Source: Pseudomonadota bacterium (GTDB lineage: Bacteria > Pseudomonadota > Gammaproteobacteria > Steroidobacterales > Woeseiaceae). Taken from it: DNA of 48,542 nt. A model generated the notes under the pieces. That model worked only from the letters and a program-made list of their open reading frames with translations. It was not told where the DNA came from and made no database searches. Position 1 is the first letter of the stretch. Each line of letters begins with the position of its first letter. The position numbers and the translations under genes are program-made. This document shows positions 38,630 to 48,403 of the stretch, in pieces. The stretch is from the NCBI GenBank assembly GCA_022572185.1, contig JACZWL010000023.1, forward strand, positions 1-48,542, written 5' to 3'.

Positions 38630-39742
38630 TTAGGTGACGTGAAAAAGCTTGCGGTAAACGAACTCAGCAATCGCCAACGATGCTGTCAGCCCCGGTGATT
38701 CTATGCCAAAGAGGTTTACCAGCCCCTTTACATCATGATCGTCGTAGGACTGGATCTCGAAATCCGCGGCCGCCTCTCCCGGGCCCGATAACTTCGGCCG
38801 GATACCTGTGTACGCCGGGCTCAATCTTTCTTCGTCCAGCGCCGGATAGTAACAACGAATCGCATCAACGAAATCCACCTTGCGATCCGCATCAAACTCA
38901 TAATTGATCTCCTTGACCCATACAGCGTCGGGACCGAAGCGAGCACAGCCATTCATATCGATTGTGACGTGAATGCCGAGACCGCCATCGCTTGGTATGG
39001 GATAGATCAACCTTTTGAACGGCGATGCGCCCTGGTACGTAAAATAGTGCGCTTTGGCCATGTGCAGTTCCGGTACACATTCTTTGGGGAAACCGGTCAT
39101 ATTTCTTGCGACATCCTGAGCCCACAGGCCAGCCGCGTTGACCAGGTAGCCACAACTCACTGTGTACGGCGAGTCGGGTCCAACGTCGACGTCGAAAACG
39201 CCGTCCCGAACCCTGACGTTTCCGATCCTGCTTCGGCAGACGATCGACCCGTTAGCTGTTTCAAGTTCGCCTTGCAGCGCCAGCATGAAGCTATGCGAAT
39301 CGATAATTCCTGTGGACGGCGAGAGCAGCCCCGCCTCACAGCGGACCGCTGGCTCCATATTCAAGACGTCGTTGCAAGAGAGCCACTTGAGATCATTGAC
39401 ACCGTTCGCCTTCGCCTGGGCAGCATATTTATGCAGTGACGGTAAATCGGCTGCCGATGTGGCAACGATAATCTTACCTGTTCTCTGAAATGCCACTTGC
39501 CTGTCCTCGCAGTATCGGTACAACAATTCCCGGCCTGCAACACAAAGTTTTGCTTTCAGTGAATTTTCGGGATAGTAGATACCTGCGTGAATGACTTCCG
39601 AGTTGCGGCTGCTCGTATGACTCCCAATATTAGGCTCGGCCTCAAGAATCACCACTTCCCGCCCGGCTAATGCCAGGCGTCTGCCGATGGCGATCCCTAT
39701 GACGCCTGCTCCAATAACGATGCAATCAAGTTTCTCAGGCAT
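38630..39742 (-). CDS. FAD-dependent oxidoreductase, LhgO/DAO family
   Basis: A 370-residue flavoprotein of the D-amino-acid-oxidase-like group, close in pattern to L-2-hydroxyglutarate dehydrogenase (LhgO). The Rossmann motif CIVIGAGVIGIAIGRRLA lies at 7-24. The SSRNSEVIHAGIYYPENSLKAKLCVAGRELL segment (about 45-75) is distinctive of the LhgO type. The substrate site LSPSTGIIDSHSFM and a final GLTASLAIAEFV close the fold. It begins 33 bases after the aminotransferase gene, so the two are probably co-transcribed. Oxidation of a 2-hydroxy acid is the family role; with a sugar aminotransferase partner another substrate is possible. Confidence 0.85.
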   Translation of the reverse strand: MPEKLDCIVIGAGVIGIAIGRRLALAGREVVILEAEPNIGSHTSSRNSEVIHAGIYYPENSLKAKLCVAGRELLYRYCEDRQVAFQRTGKIIVATSAADLPSLHKYAAQAKANGVNDLKWLSCNDVLNMEPAVRCEAGLLSPSTGIIDSHSFMLALQGELETANGSIVCRSRIGNVRVRDGVFDVDVGPDSPYTVSCGYLVNAAGLWAQDVARNMTGFPKECVPELHMAKAHYFTYQGASPFKRLIYPIPSDGGLGIHVTIDMNGCARFGPDAVWVKEINYEFDADRKVDFVDAIRCYYPALDEERLSPAYTGIRPKLSGPGEAAADFEIQSYDDHDVKGLVNLFGIESPGLTASLAIAEFVYRKLFHVT

Positions 39743-39775
39743 GCGATTGCTTGCAACGGACCAGGAAATTCGGGA

Positions 39776-40969
39776 CTACTGACGCAGATAATCAGAGATG
39801 GAATCCACAACATAGTCTTGCTGCGCAGTGGACAGCTCAGGATATACCGGCAATGACAAGACAGCATTCGCCGCGGCCTCGGATTCGGGCAGATCACCTT
39901 CCCGGTAACCGAGTTCCTTGAAGCACTCCTGCAGGTGTAACGGCACCGGGTAATAAATCGCGCAACCGATATGCTTGTCCGTCAGGTACTGCTTGAGGCT
40001 GTCTCGATCCGGCACGCGAATGGTGTATTGATTGTAAATATGCCGGCAGCCGTCCCGCACGCCTGGCGTTTTTACAGATGGTCCAAGTTCGGCAAACCGC
40101 TCGTCATAGTATTTGGCATGCTGCTGACGTTCCGCTGACCACTGCTCGAGATGTTTTAGTTTTACCGAAATAATGGCCGCCTGCAGCGCATCGAGCCGGA
40201 AATTTCCACCCACGGCAGAGTGATAGTAGCGACGCTCACCGCCGTGCACTCGCAGTATCTTCATTTTTTCGGCCAGTTCGGCGTCGTTGGTGACGCACAT
40301 TCCGGCATCGCCAAAGGCGCCCAGGTTTTTGCTGGGGAAAAACGAGAAGCAGCCGACATCACCGATGCTGCCGGCTCGCTGGCCATTACTGTCTTCCGCT
40401 CCGATCGCCTGGGCCGCGTCTTCGACGACGCGCAGTCCATGCTCACGGGCCAGCGTCATGAGCGGCGTCATGTCAGCACACTGACCGTACAGGTGCACGG
40501 GCATCAGCACTCGAACACGACCACCGCTGTCCTTGTTAACAAGCTGCCCCGATTCGCTGCTGCAATGCTCCCTGATGAATGCTGCTACTGCCGCTGGATC
40601 GAGATTGCAGGTATCAGGGTCGATATCGCAGAAAACCGGCCGTGCCCCCAGGCGGGACACCACACCAGCCGTCGCAAAGAAGGTAAAGGGCGTCGTGATG
40701 ACCTCATCGCCCGGACCAATACCGAGCGCCATCAGCGCCAACAACAGCGCATCAGTACCCGAGGACGTCCCGACACCATGCGCCGCATTGCTGTATGCCG
40801 CGATCTCCCCCTCCAGCGCTTCGACTTTGGGCCCCAGGATGAAGGTCTGGCTATCGCACACTTCCTTCATCACGGCCTCGATCTCGGCTCGGAGCGGCGC
40901 ATACTGGCCTTTCAGGTCCAGTAACGGCACCTCTGTGACGGCTGCGGATGCAGCTTGTGCTTGACTCAT
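39776..40969 (-). CDS. DegT/DnrJ/EryC1/StrS-family aminotransferase
   Basis: A 397-residue PLP enzyme of the sugar-aminotransferase group. VPLLDLKGQY (about 14-23) is the usual start. GTSSGTDALLLALMALGIGPGDEVITTPFTF binds the cofactor phosphate. Asp and His in RVVEDAAQAIGA and the Schiff-base Lys in FSFFPSKNLGAFGDAG are present. These enzymes aminate keto-sugars attached to nucleotides for surface glycans. ATG at 40969 is chosen; an in-frame start 19 codons upstream adds an unconserved leader. Near the start, CTTGACTCAT occurs twice on the plus strand (about 40963 and 40986). No other glycan genes adjoin except the flavoprotein. Confidence 0.9.
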   Translation of the reverse strand: MSQAQAASAAVTEVPLLDLKGQYAPLRAEIEAVMKEVCDSQTFILGPKVEALEGEIAAYSNAAHGVGTSSGTDALLLALMALGIGPGDEVITTPFTFFATAGVVSRLGARPVFCDIDPDTCNLDPAAVAAFIREHCSSESGQLVNKDSGGRVRVLMPVHLYGQCADMTPLMTLAREHGLRVVEDAAQAIGAEDSNGQRAGSIGDVGCFSFFPSKNLGAFGDAGMCVTNDAELAEKMKILRVHGGERRYYHSAVGGNFRLDALQAAIISVKLKHLEQWSAERQQHAKYYDERFAELGPSVKTPGVRDGCRHIYNQYTIRVPDRDSLKQYLTDKHIGCAIYYPVPLHLQECFKELGYREGDLPESEAAANAVLSLPVYPELSTAQQDYVVDSISDYLRQ

Positions 40970-41386
40970 CTTGTTTGCTCTTGGCCTTGACTCATATCGC
41001 GCCGGCATTGTTGACAAGACTAGCAAACTTATTCTCTCTTTTGCCTAACACTTGCGCTGGAAACTGAACCCTCAGCATCGACAACAGATCCGCAGGGTTG
41101 GAGCGGCGCCCACCCGTCTCAGAGGGCCCCTCCACTGTCGAAATAATTGTCAGTCCGCTCAATATGATTCGCGCAAAAAAACAAACTTCTGTCGCTCGTA
41201 CATGGCCTGCGCACTTGATCCCACAGCATGACTCATACGAGTAACTCTTAAAGTTCTTTCGTAATTCACTCCGTATCTATCTGTTCTTTTTAAGGATGCC
41301 TTAATCGTCTTGAGGAGATCGTTGGCCGTTAATCCGCTCATGAAACAACAGCCATGCGGCGTTTGTCACGGTAAGGAGAGCAGCAT
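40970..41386. other. 417-base divergent intergenic region
   Basis: It lies between the aminotransferase gene and the plus-strand unknown gene. A TTGACA (41009-41014) is present, but no matching -10 is clear. A 60-codon minus-strand frame (41159-41341) has no ribosome-binding site and no family resemblance, so I do not call it. AAGGAG at 41373 belongs to the next gene. Confidence 0.4.
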
Positions 41387-42160
41387 TTGAATATGACCCA
41401 AACTGATCGTATTTTGGAGTCTGGAGTACGTAGAAAAATCATAATAAAGATACCGTTGCGGGGGAAACTTAATATGCAGCGCTACCAATCGCGCCGACAC
41501 CAACGACTCATGGATGAGTCCGAGCAGGCCTTGTTGGAGGCGACCGACGCCAAATCACGACGCGAGTCGAGAATCGCAAAGCATGTATTGAGCGATCCGA
41601 AAATGCACCGCCTGTGGGAAGCGAGGCACGCCGAACTCGTCAGGCCGGTGGCGGAACAAGGAAAAAGGGTACCGCAGGTATTCGCGCTGAGAGACATCGA
41701 GGTTCGCCTGGTACACAGGCGCGCCCTGTTCGATCACATTCGACATCACCAGCTGCGTGGCCTGGAACGTGAGCAGATGTTTGCTGCCTTCTATGGGCCG
41801 AAAGATGTTCAGGATGCGATCTTAGTTGAGCACCGGCAATACATGCTTGCGGTTTCAAGCCACCTTTCTACGCATCATCTCATCAACGTCATGTACGATC
41901 CGCTGGGCAATCGCTTGCTCAGACAATATGCGACGCTATACAGGGAGTATTTTGATTTGTATGGCTACGTCGTACGGTCGCAGGAGGCCGCCTGGGCGGA
42001 TGCGGCAAAGCCATTGATGAGCGAGGCCCGCGAACAGATGGCCATAGTTCGTCAGCACATCAATTCAGAGCAGCCCGACAAGCGTCATGCAGATTTTGAC
42101 CAACAGGCGCTGCTCGCACGGAGCGGCCGGTACCCAATACTGGACTACATGGTCGGCTGA
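41387..42160 (+). CDS. hypothetical protein, 257 residues
   Basis: A soluble, Arg/His/Gln-rich protein without signal peptide or membrane segments. The central part is helical (VRLVHRRALFDHIRHHQLRGLEREQMFAAFYG, about 107-138) and LINVMYDPLGNRLLRQYATLYREYFDLYGYVVRSQEAAW (about 165-203) follows. I do not recognise a family. The start is TTG at 41387, with AAGGAG at 41373-41378 eight bases upstream; an ATG two codons later is too far from it. A GC-rich hairpin lies directly after the stop. No neighbour suggests a role. Confidence 0.65.
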   Translation: MNMTQTDRILESGVRRKIIIKIPLRGKLNMQRYQSRRHQRLMDESEQALLEATDAKSRRESRIAKHVLSDPKMHRLWEARHAELVRPVAEQGKRVPQVFALRDIEVRLVHRRALFDHIRHHQLRGLEREQMFAAFYGPKDVQDAILVEHRQYMLAVSSHLSTHHLINVMYDPLGNRLLRQYATLYREYFDLYGYVVRSQEAAWADAAKPLMSEAREQMAIVRQHINSEQPDKRHADFDQQALLARSGRYPILDYMVG

Positions 42161-42162
42161 TA

Positions 42163-42187
42163 CCCGCCATGCAAGCGCCGTGGCGGG
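42163..42187 (+). terminator. possible terminator hairpin after the 257-residue gene
   Basis: CCCGCCA (42163-42169) and TGGCGGG (42181-42187) form a perfect seven-base stem three bases after the stop codon. No T run follows, so it may be a Rho-dependent or mRNA-stabilising hairpin instead. Confidence 0.35.
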
Positions 42188-42307
42188 ACAGCGACGACTC
42201 ATTGATCCGGCTCGAGGTCGTCAAAAAGGCGGCGACCGGTTGAGAACTCGCAGTTCTCCGGTGCCGCGCCACCGTCGTTTGCAAACCACCTCGGATCGTC
42301 GGTAATA

Positions 42308-42850
42308 TTATTCTTTGGCAGTGAATTCGAGCTTGTTAAGCTCCCTGTGGATCAAAGCCATCCATTCGCTCCTGCCCACGGAGTCAGGGGCGAAAATCAG
42401 CCCGATAGCCACACGAGAGTTCTTGTGTGAAGGCCAGTGATCGACAATTGGAGGCTTTTCTTCTATATCTACCCACAATTGATAATCACTATAGGTTAAC
42501 GAACTCCCTCTGCGTTTCCAATGACTGTATTTCTTCTCGAGAGATGACAAATAGCGATCTGCGAAATCCTTCGCAGATCGTCCACTTGAGAAATACCATT
42601 CACCGAAAATGCTACCAATAATCGAGCTCTTCGGAGACACATAAATGCTTACTGAGTCGATGTGCTGAGGCTGTCGACCGGGGCACACGACATAAATCAT
42701 CGCACCCATAATATGATCCTGACCAACGGCACCGCGGGGTGCTGTAAACTTCTCGCCCAGCTTGTAGCCGAGATATTCGCCATCGTTTGCATCGGCATAT
42801 GCAGACGTGCTTAAAAAAATCAGGCTGACGAGAATCAGGTTACGGCTCAC
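42308..42850 (-). CDS. secreted hypothetical protein
   Basis: A 180-residue protein with a classical signal peptide (MSRNLILVSLIFLSTSAYA, cleavage after about residue 19). The mature part begins DANDGEYLGYKLGEKFTAPRG and is of mixed alpha/beta character, with one Cys. I recognise no domain. It lies downstream of the tad genes on the same strand, separated from tadD by 78 bases, and could be read from the same transcript. No terminator is evident in the gap. Confidence 0.65.
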   Translation of the reverse strand: MSRNLILVSLIFLSTSAYADANDGEYLGYKLGEKFTAPRGAVGQDHIMGAMIYVVCPGRQPQHIDSVSIYVSPKSSIIGSIFGEWYFSSGRSAKDFADRYLSSLEKKYSHWKRRGSSLTYSDYQLWVDIEEKPPIVDHWPSHKNSRVAIGLIFAPDSVGRSEWMALIHRELNKLEFTAKE

Positions 42851-42928
42851 GATCAGGCTCCCTTTGAGCGATCCAAGTTTTGCGGCAGCACATTGGGTAC
42901 AGTTTTGCCTGGTTAGCCAGGACCAGCA

Positions 42929-43840
42929 TTATTGAAGATTTTCCAGTAATGACAGATTCTCTTCGGCAGCCGGAAAGTATGTCGGAGATAAGCGAATGGC
43001 CTCATGCAAATAGTGTTTCGCTTGTATGAAATCTCCATTTTCAATCGCCGCATAACCGGTATTGTTATATGCATTCGCTTCGCTCATCACATGCCCGTAG
43101 GTTATGATGGCATCGTCATACCAGCCCTGTTTGGCATAAACCCTGCCCAGGTTGGCCCACGACTGCGGAAACCCCCGATCGTTGGCTGCTTCGTAGAAAT
43201 CGAGCGTAGCGCCTTCAACATCACCAGCCAGGAACTTTGAATAGCCACGATTGTTGAGCACGTGTGCCGCGTCGGGATTTGTTGATAAGGCCGCGTTGTA
43301 GTGAGTCTGTGCCGCAACGTAATCGGTGTCCTTGTCTGCGTATACACCAAGTACATTGTGCGCGCGCCAAAGGCTAGGGTCATTTGCGATCGCCATCGTT
43401 AGCTCCACGATGGCGTGTTCGTCCTTACCTTCAGACATGAAGATCAGACCCAGTCCTTCAAGAGAACGGGCGTGCGTGGGGTCGTACTTTCGCGCCATCA
43501 GAAAAGCCCGTTTAGCCATGGCCAAGTTATTTCGCTGCATCTGGATTTCACCAATATGCGCCAGCAATTCCACGTTCTCCGGGTTAAACTGCAGTGCCCG
43601 GACATAGAAAAACAGGGCTTTGTCCACTTCCCCGTCCTGCCATGCCTGAGCTGCCCGTGCCAATGCGTCTGCCTCTGACTGTGCCGGAAACTCTGTTGCG
43701 AACAGGAGATCTAAGGATTTGTCGTTGAGTCCCGATCCGGCATATTTATCGCTGTCGATGTCCGGCGCGCTGGCGCAGCCAGTCAACAGGCCGAGTAAGC
43801 AGAATTTGATAATGCCCGGTTTGATGTATCTGATTGTCAT
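42929..43840 (-). CDS. tadD: TadD-like TPR lipoprotein
   Basis: A 303-residue exported protein with a lipoprotein signal (lipobox LTGC, C22). About six tetratricopeptide repeats cover residues 55-295 (for example ARAAQAWQDGEVDKALFFYVRALQFNP and AHIGEIQMQRNNLAMAKRAFLMARKYDP). In Tad systems the TPR lipoprotein TadD supports secretin assembly. The start ATG at 43840 has GGAG seven bases upstream; an earlier in-frame start does not. It follows tadC after 36 bases and is the last recognisable tad gene. Confidence 0.85.
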   Translation of the reverse strand: MTIRYIKPGIIKFCLLGLLTGCASAPDIDSDKYAGSGLNDKSLDLLFATEFPAQSEADALARAAQAWQDGEVDKALFFYVRALQFNPENVELLAHIGEIQMQRNNLAMAKRAFLMARKYDPTHARSLEGLGLIFMSEGKDEHAIVELTMAIANDPSLWRAHNVLGVYADKDTDYVAAQTHYNAALSTNPDAAHVLNNRGYSKFLAGDVEGATLDFYEAANDRGFPQSWANLGRVYAKQGWYDDAIITYGHVMSEANAYNNTGYAAIENGDFIQAKHYLHEAIRLSPTYFPAAEENLSLLENLQ

Positions 43841-43876
43841 TCTTATTCTCCAGAATCGTTTCAGCCTGAACACCTG

Positions 43877-44836
43877 CTATTTTGAAGCAATCCACGCCGA
43901 TATCCTCAGGACTGCGGGTCCGATCGCGACGATAAAAAACACCGGAAACATGCAGAGTACCAACGGAAAAATTAGCATTGTGCCCATTTTCGCTGCCTGT
44001 TCCTCGGCTCTTTGCATGCGCTTATCACGGAATTCATCCGAGTAAACACGTAAAGCGTCACTGACGCTGGTGCCAAAGCGCATTGTCTGCACCAGTAGTC
44101 CGACAAGACCCCTAATATCCGGCACACCGGTCCTGTCAGCGAGATTTCTCAACGCCTGTTCGCGAGGCATTCCGGCGCGAACTTCTGCGCTAACGGTCGA
44201 TAGCTCGAACGCCAGTTCGGGATGACTGACATCGAGTTCATCTGCCACTCGCTGGATGGCGGCGGCTAGGCCAAGGCCGGCCTCGACGCAGACCACCAGC
44301 AGATCCAGGGCGTCGGGAAAGGCGTTTCTCAGGCTCTTGATCCGCCTCTCGACTAATTTGCGAAGCACGATGTTGGGCCCCAGTAAGCCGATGCCAGCCG
44401 CGACCATCGCGTATGTAAATGTGGAACGAGTCTCGATTTCCGGAAACCACCGCGAGCTGATCACGACCAGCATGGGCAGGGCGACAGCCAGTAGAGTCTT
44501 TGTCGCGTAGAACACCTGCAAAGCCTGCGGCGACCGGAATCCGGCGCGAGCCAGCTGTCGCGTCACATTATGGCGTTCCATTTCTTTCTGCGGCAGTATG
44601 TAGCTGGCGACCGGGCCCAGCGCCGTGGTGACACGTATCATGAGTGGGTCTTTGACAGGCGGCGCATCTCCACCGAGCCCCATCCGGCGGCGAACCGGGC
44701 TCGTCAAATTCATTATCAGCACGGTTAGCCCGATACCCAGGATGAATATTGTCGTAGCAGAGAGGCCGACGAGGACTCGACGAAGAATGGCTTCGTCGTT
44801 CCAGTAGCTGTTCAAGAGATCGAAGAACGCCTCCAT
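43877..44836 (-). CDS. tadC: TadC, Tad pilus inner-membrane platform
   Basis: A 319-residue type II secretion F-domain protein with hydrophobic helices near the N-terminus (about 20-40), centrally (about 110-150) and at the C-terminus (about 285-310). The T2SSF domain includes LPDALDLLVVCVEAGLGLAAAIQRVA-like FPDALDLLVVCVEAGLG and VQTMRFGTSVSDALRVYSDEFRDKRMQRAEE, the second being diagnostic. It pairs with TadB to form the platform on which the ATPase TadA works. Its ATG follows the tadB stop by four bases. Confidence 0.93.
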   Translation of the reverse strand: MEAFFDLLNSYWNDEAILRRVLVGLSATTIFILGIGLTVLIMNLTSPVRRRMGLGGDAPPVKDPLMIRVTTALGPVASYILPQKEMERHNVTRQLARAGFRSPQALQVFYATKTLLAVALPMLVVISSRWFPEIETRSTFTYAMVAAGIGLLGPNIVLRKLVERRIKSLRNAFPDALDLLVVCVEAGLGLAAAIQRVADELDVSHPELAFELSTVSAEVRAGMPREQALRNLADRTGVPDIRGLVGLLVQTMRFGTSVSDALRVYSDEFRDKRMQRAEEQAAKMGTMLIFPLVLCMFPVFFIVAIGPAVLRISAWIASK

Positions 44837-44840
44837 GACA

Positions 44841-45815
44841 CTATACCTCGATCCTTATAATTTTTCGGATCCAGAATATTCCTACCACTCCAGAGAAGAA
44901 GCCGTACACAATCATTTTCTGGCCGCGCGGGTCGTCGAGTAATACAGGAAGATAGTCGGGTGTGGTGAACCACAGTGCTACAAACAGGACCAATGGCACC
45001 ATTGCCAGAACCCACGCTGACATCCGGCCTTCCGCCGAATACGTTTGTACCTTGCGTTGCAATCGAAACCGGCCACGAATGACGATCGAGATCTTTTCCA
45101 ATATCTCTGCGAGATTGCCACCGGTTTCTTTTTGCACGAGAATTGAAGTGACCAGCGCCATCACAGTTACACTGGGCATGCGCGACAACAGGCCAAGCAT
45201 CGCCTTGCGGACATCGTTGCCGTAGTTGATATCACCGAAGGTCAATTCGAACTCTGCGGCGACCGGATCATCCATCTCTTCCGCGACCAGTTTCAAGGAG
45301 GCACCCAGGGGATGTCCTGCTTTCAAGGCACGCTTCATCGTGTCAATAGCATCCGGTAATTGCTCCTCAAACATTTTCGTGCGCTTGACTCGATCCATGC
45401 TGATTTTCATGAAAGGCAAATACATCGCCAGCAATGCAGTAGAGATCGACACCACGGGCATGCGGATATAGGGCCAGCTGACCAGCAACGCGGTGACCCC
45501 GATTCCCAGCGAAATGAGCACCAGCCGATAGGCGAGTATCTTGTGTCCGGCCTGCTCGATCCGGCGCGCCAGGGCTTCCATCGCGGCGAACGATTCAAGT
45601 CGGCGTTCGAGCGGTGACAGGTGGCGCAGGTATTTTTCACGCAGTAACGACGAGAACGCCTCCGCATCGCCGACGGCCTCTATGTCAGCTATGCGTTTCT
45701 TAAGTCTTTTTCGGGCTTTGGCGCTTTCGCCGAAGACCGGCACAACCAGCCCCTGCATCAACAGGACAACGGTGACAAAGACCATCACGATGAATATCTG
45801 CGCGCCGCCACTCAT
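44841..45815 (-). CDS. tadB: TadB, Tad pilus inner-membrane platform
   Basis: A 324-residue protein with an N-terminal helix (about 5-25), two central helices and two C-terminal helices. The T2SSF domain contains LPDAIDTMKRALKAGHPLGASLKLVAEEM and QKETGGNLAEILEKISIVIRGRFRLQRKVQTYSAEGRMSAW, typical for TadB. ATG at 45815 lies one base after the tadA stop; the frame is open upstream, but the family N-terminus starts here. It works with TadC. Confidence 0.93.
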   Translation of the reverse strand: MSGGAQIFIVMVFVTVVLLMQGLVVPVFGESAKARKRLKKRIADIEAVGDAEAFSSLLREKYLRHLSPLERRLESFAAMEALARRIEQAGHKILAYRLVLISLGIGVTALLVSWPYIRMPVVSISTALLAMYLPFMKISMDRVKRTKMFEEQLPDAIDTMKRALKAGHPLGASLKLVAEEMDDPVAAEFELTFGDINYGNDVRKAMLGLLSRMPSVTVMALVTSILVQKETGGNLAEILEKISIVIRGRFRLQRKVQTYSAEGRMSAWVLAMVPLVLFVALWFTTPDYLPVLLDDPRGQKMIVYGFFSGVVGIFWIRKIIRIEV

Positions 45816-45816
45816 T

Positions 45817-47190
45817 TTACTTGCTTCCCATTTGAGACCAGTCCGGCTCAAAGACTTCTATGGGAAGATCAATGCCACGCTGCGCCAGGCCTTTATGAAA
45901 GGCGGGAATGATTCCGGTGGCTTGCATCTTGCCAATGACGTTATTGTCGTCGTCCATGCCTTCGCGTTGAAAGGCAAACAGCTCGGACATGGTGATAACG
46001 TCGCCTTCCATGCCGTTTATTTCCTGTACGCTCACCAGCTTGCGCTTGCCGTCCTCGAGGCGAGCGATTTGCAGCACGATGTCGATTGCCGACGCAATCT
46101 GTGACCGCAAAGCGTTTATCAGAAAGGCAATGCCGGTCATAAACACCATATTTTCAATACGACCAAGGGCGTCTCTCGGAGAGTTCGCATGGATGGTCGT
46201 GAGCGAACCGTCGTGGCCCGTGTTCATGGCTTGCAGCATATCGAGCGCTTCGCCGCCGCGAACCTCGCCGATGATGATGCGTTCAGGCCTCATGCGGAGG
46301 CTGTTCCTCACCAGGTCTCGGGAGGTCACCTCGCCTTTTGACTCGATGTTCGGAGGCCTGGTTTCCAGGCGGACGACGTGAGGCTGCTGTAGCTGCAGCT
46401 CGGCCGAGTCTTCTATCGTTACGATGCGCTCGTCCTCCGGTATGTAGCCCGACAGGATATTGAGCATCGTCGTCTTGCCGGCACCCGTGCCACCGGAAAC
46501 AACGACATTGAGCCGTGCTCTGACGATTGCGGACAGCACCTGAGCGACTTCCTCTGTCACTGTGCCCAGCTCGATCATGTTATCCATCGAAAGCAATTCG
46601 ACGCCAAATCGACGGATAGACAACATTGCGCCGTCGATGGCCAGAGGTGGAATGATGGCGTTTACGCGTGAGCCGTCGGCCAGCCGCGCGTCGACCATGG
46701 GTGATGACTCGTCAATGCGTCGTCCGACAGCCGAGACAATGCGATCAATCGTGTTGAGCAGATGCGCAGGGTCGGTAAACCGGGCATTGGTGAGTTCCAG
46801 TTTGCCTCGTCGCTCGATATAAATGGTATCGAAGCCATTAACCAGTATGTCGGAAATCGTCTGATCGGCGAGCAGGGGCTCCAAAGGCCCGAGTCCCATG
46901 ACTTCGTCCTCAATACGCTCCACGATGAGTTGACGTTGCCTGCGGCTGAGTGGCGCAGACGCCTCGGTCAGCAGCCGCTCGACGATTTCGCGAATTTCCT
47001 TGCGTGCTTTGTCAGTCTCGACTGTGTCGATGAGAGACAAATCGAGTACAGTGAGCAGTTGCTCGTTAATGCGCTGCTTCCATTCTGTTTCCTGAGCCGT
47101 CAAGGGACGGGTCCGGTCTGCATCTTCGCCGCCTGCGTCGGCGAAGTCCTTACTTAGGCGACTCAAGCGGTTTTTGACGACCGTTGCCAT
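45817..47190 (-). CDS. tadA: TadA/CpaF pilus-assembly ATPase
   Basis: A 457-residue secretion ATPase of the CpaF type. Walker A is [14 protein letters not shown] (about 233-246). The Asp box contains [13 protein letters not shown], Walker B is [26 protein letters not shown], and a His box follows ([15 protein letters not shown]). The N-terminal part (about 60-215) carries the usual three-helix region and [18 protein letters not shown]. It powers pilus assembly and retraction with TadB/TadC. The start ATG overlaps the tadZ stop by one base (TGATG), so translation is coupled. Confidence 0.95.
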   Translation of the reverse strand: MATVVKNRLSRLSKDFADAGGEDADRTRPLTAQETEWKQRINEQLLTVLDLSLIDTVETDKARKEIREIVERLLTEASAPLSRRQRQLIVERIEDEVMGLGPLEPLLADQTISDILVNGFDTIYIERRGKLELTNARFTDPAHLLNTIDRIVSAVGRRIDESSPMVDARLADGSRVNAIIPPLAIDGAMLSIRRFGVELLSMDNMIELGTVTEEVAQVLSAIVRARLNVVVSGGTGAGKTTMLNILSGYIPEDERIVTIEDSAELQLQQPHVVRLETRPPNIESKGEVTSRDLVRNSLRMRPERIIIGEVRGGEALDMLQAMNTGHDGSLTTIHANSPRDALGRIENMVFMTGIAFLINALRSQIASAIDIVLQIARLEDGKRKLVSVQEINGMEGDVITMSELFAFQREGMDDDNNVIGKMQATGIIPAFHKGLAQRGIDLPIEVFEPDWSQMGSK

Positions 47191-48383
47191 CAGCTCATCC
47201 TCTCTCTCAAGAACATCGGCAGTGCCCGCTTCAGAAAGTTTTGACTGGGCTTGCTCGCCGAATCAACAAGTGCGGCTTGCAGATTTCGGATGCCTTTCGT
47301 CAAAGCGGCGGTCTTTGAAATCTCTGCAACTGGAATGCCCGAATTGATACTTTCGGTGGCGAGCTTGTACTGGTTGGGAATTGTGATCAGTTTGTCCTGA
47401 CGCAGTGTTTTCTTTATGTCGCCGAGCTCTATAGGCGCACTTTTGGAAAATCGATTGACGACCACGCTGATTCGCTTCTTGGGGATGACAATTTCGCTCG
47501 TCAGTAACTGGAGCAACCGTGCGGCGTCGTGAATGTGAGGCAAGGACTGTTGAACGATCAGAACGATCTTGTCAGCACGCTCCAGGAAGAATTCCGTGAC
47601 TGCGTCCAGCCGGCTGGGCGAATCAGCGACGACATAATCGTTGTTAGACAGAAAGAAGTCGAGCAGAGAGTCAAGTTTTTCGATCGGGATTTCATTTGGC
47701 AGTGCAAGATGCTTCGATGGCGCCGCGAGTAATCGCAATCCGCTCGAATGCTCACACGTGTATGCCTTGGCGGAGACTTCATCCATGTCGTGAGCGGCGT
47801 CGAGAGCTTCCAGGATGCCGACCTTAGGAGTGATATCGAGATAGCGGCAGAGACCGCCGAACTGAAGGTCGAGATCGACAAGCGTCACACGGTGCCCACC
47901 GTCGACGACCAGGCTATGCGCGAGATTCGTTGAAAGGAAGCTGGCGCCGGAGCCGCCTTTGCCGTTTGTAAAGACAATGAGTTTTCCTGACCCCGACGTC
48001 CTGGCCCGCAACGTTTCCTCTTGGATTCGTGCAAGGCTCGCGACAAGATCTGCCTCAGACACGTTTTCCGGCAGATAGTCACGGGCACCGGCCCGCATGG
48101 CCAGGCGCATTGCCTCCGGATCATTTTCCGGCCCGCAGACAATCAATGGCAGATGATCTCTCGTCCCTTGCTCCGCCAGAAACTGGAGTTCGCTCTGGCC
48201 CGACCCGTAGTGGAGGAATAACAGGTCCGGCAGCTCGCTGACACCGTACAGAGGATCCGGGTGCCCGTTGCCAATGACCCGCGTTTTCACCCGGAACTCG
48301 GGGTGCTTGGTCAGGCGAGCGGCGAGTCTCTCGGCAGTCGATCCTGAACGACTCGCAACAATTACATGGAATGTCATCGGCAA
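47190..48383 (-). CDS. tadZ: TadZ/CpaE, MinD-like polar localisation ATPase
   Basis: A 397-residue protein. Residues 1-122 form an atypical receiver-like domain, ending [24 protein letters not shown]. The MinD/ParA ATPase core starts at [11 protein letters not shown] (141-151). The usual second Lys of the deviant Walker A (KGGxGK) is Ala147, as in other TadZ/CpaE proteins. VDLDLQFGG and [10 protein letters not shown] follow. TadZ places the Tad apparatus at a cell pole. The TTG start at 48383 is chosen because AGGAGG lies eight bases upstream; an ATG two codons later would be 14 bases away. Confidence 0.92.
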   Translation of the reverse strand: MPMTFHVIVASRSGSTAERLAARLTKHPEFRVKTRVIGNGHPDPLYGVSELPDLLFLHYGSGQSELQFLAEQGTRDHLPLIVCGPENDPEAMRLAMRAGARDYLPENVSEADLVASLARIQEETLRARTSGSGKLIVFTNGKGGSGASFLSTNLAHSLVVDGGHRVTLVDLDLQFGGLCRYLDITPKVGILEALDAAHDMDEVSAKAYTCEHSSGLRLLAAPSKHLALPNEIPIEKLDSLLDFFLSNNDYVVADSPSRLDAVTEFFLERADKIVLIVQQSLPHIHDAARLLQLLTSEIVIPKKRISVVVNRFSKSAPIELGDIKKTLRQDKLITIPNQYKLATESINSGIPVAEISKTAALTKGIRNLQAALVDSASKPSQNFLKRALPMFLRERMS

Positions 48384-48403
48384 CTCGAATTCCTCCTATT
48401 GCA

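Noticed and set aside
41159-41341. A 60-codon minus-strand frame upstream of the 257-residue gene
   Set aside because: No ribosome-binding site, no family resemblance and isolated between divergent genes. It could be real but I cannot support it.
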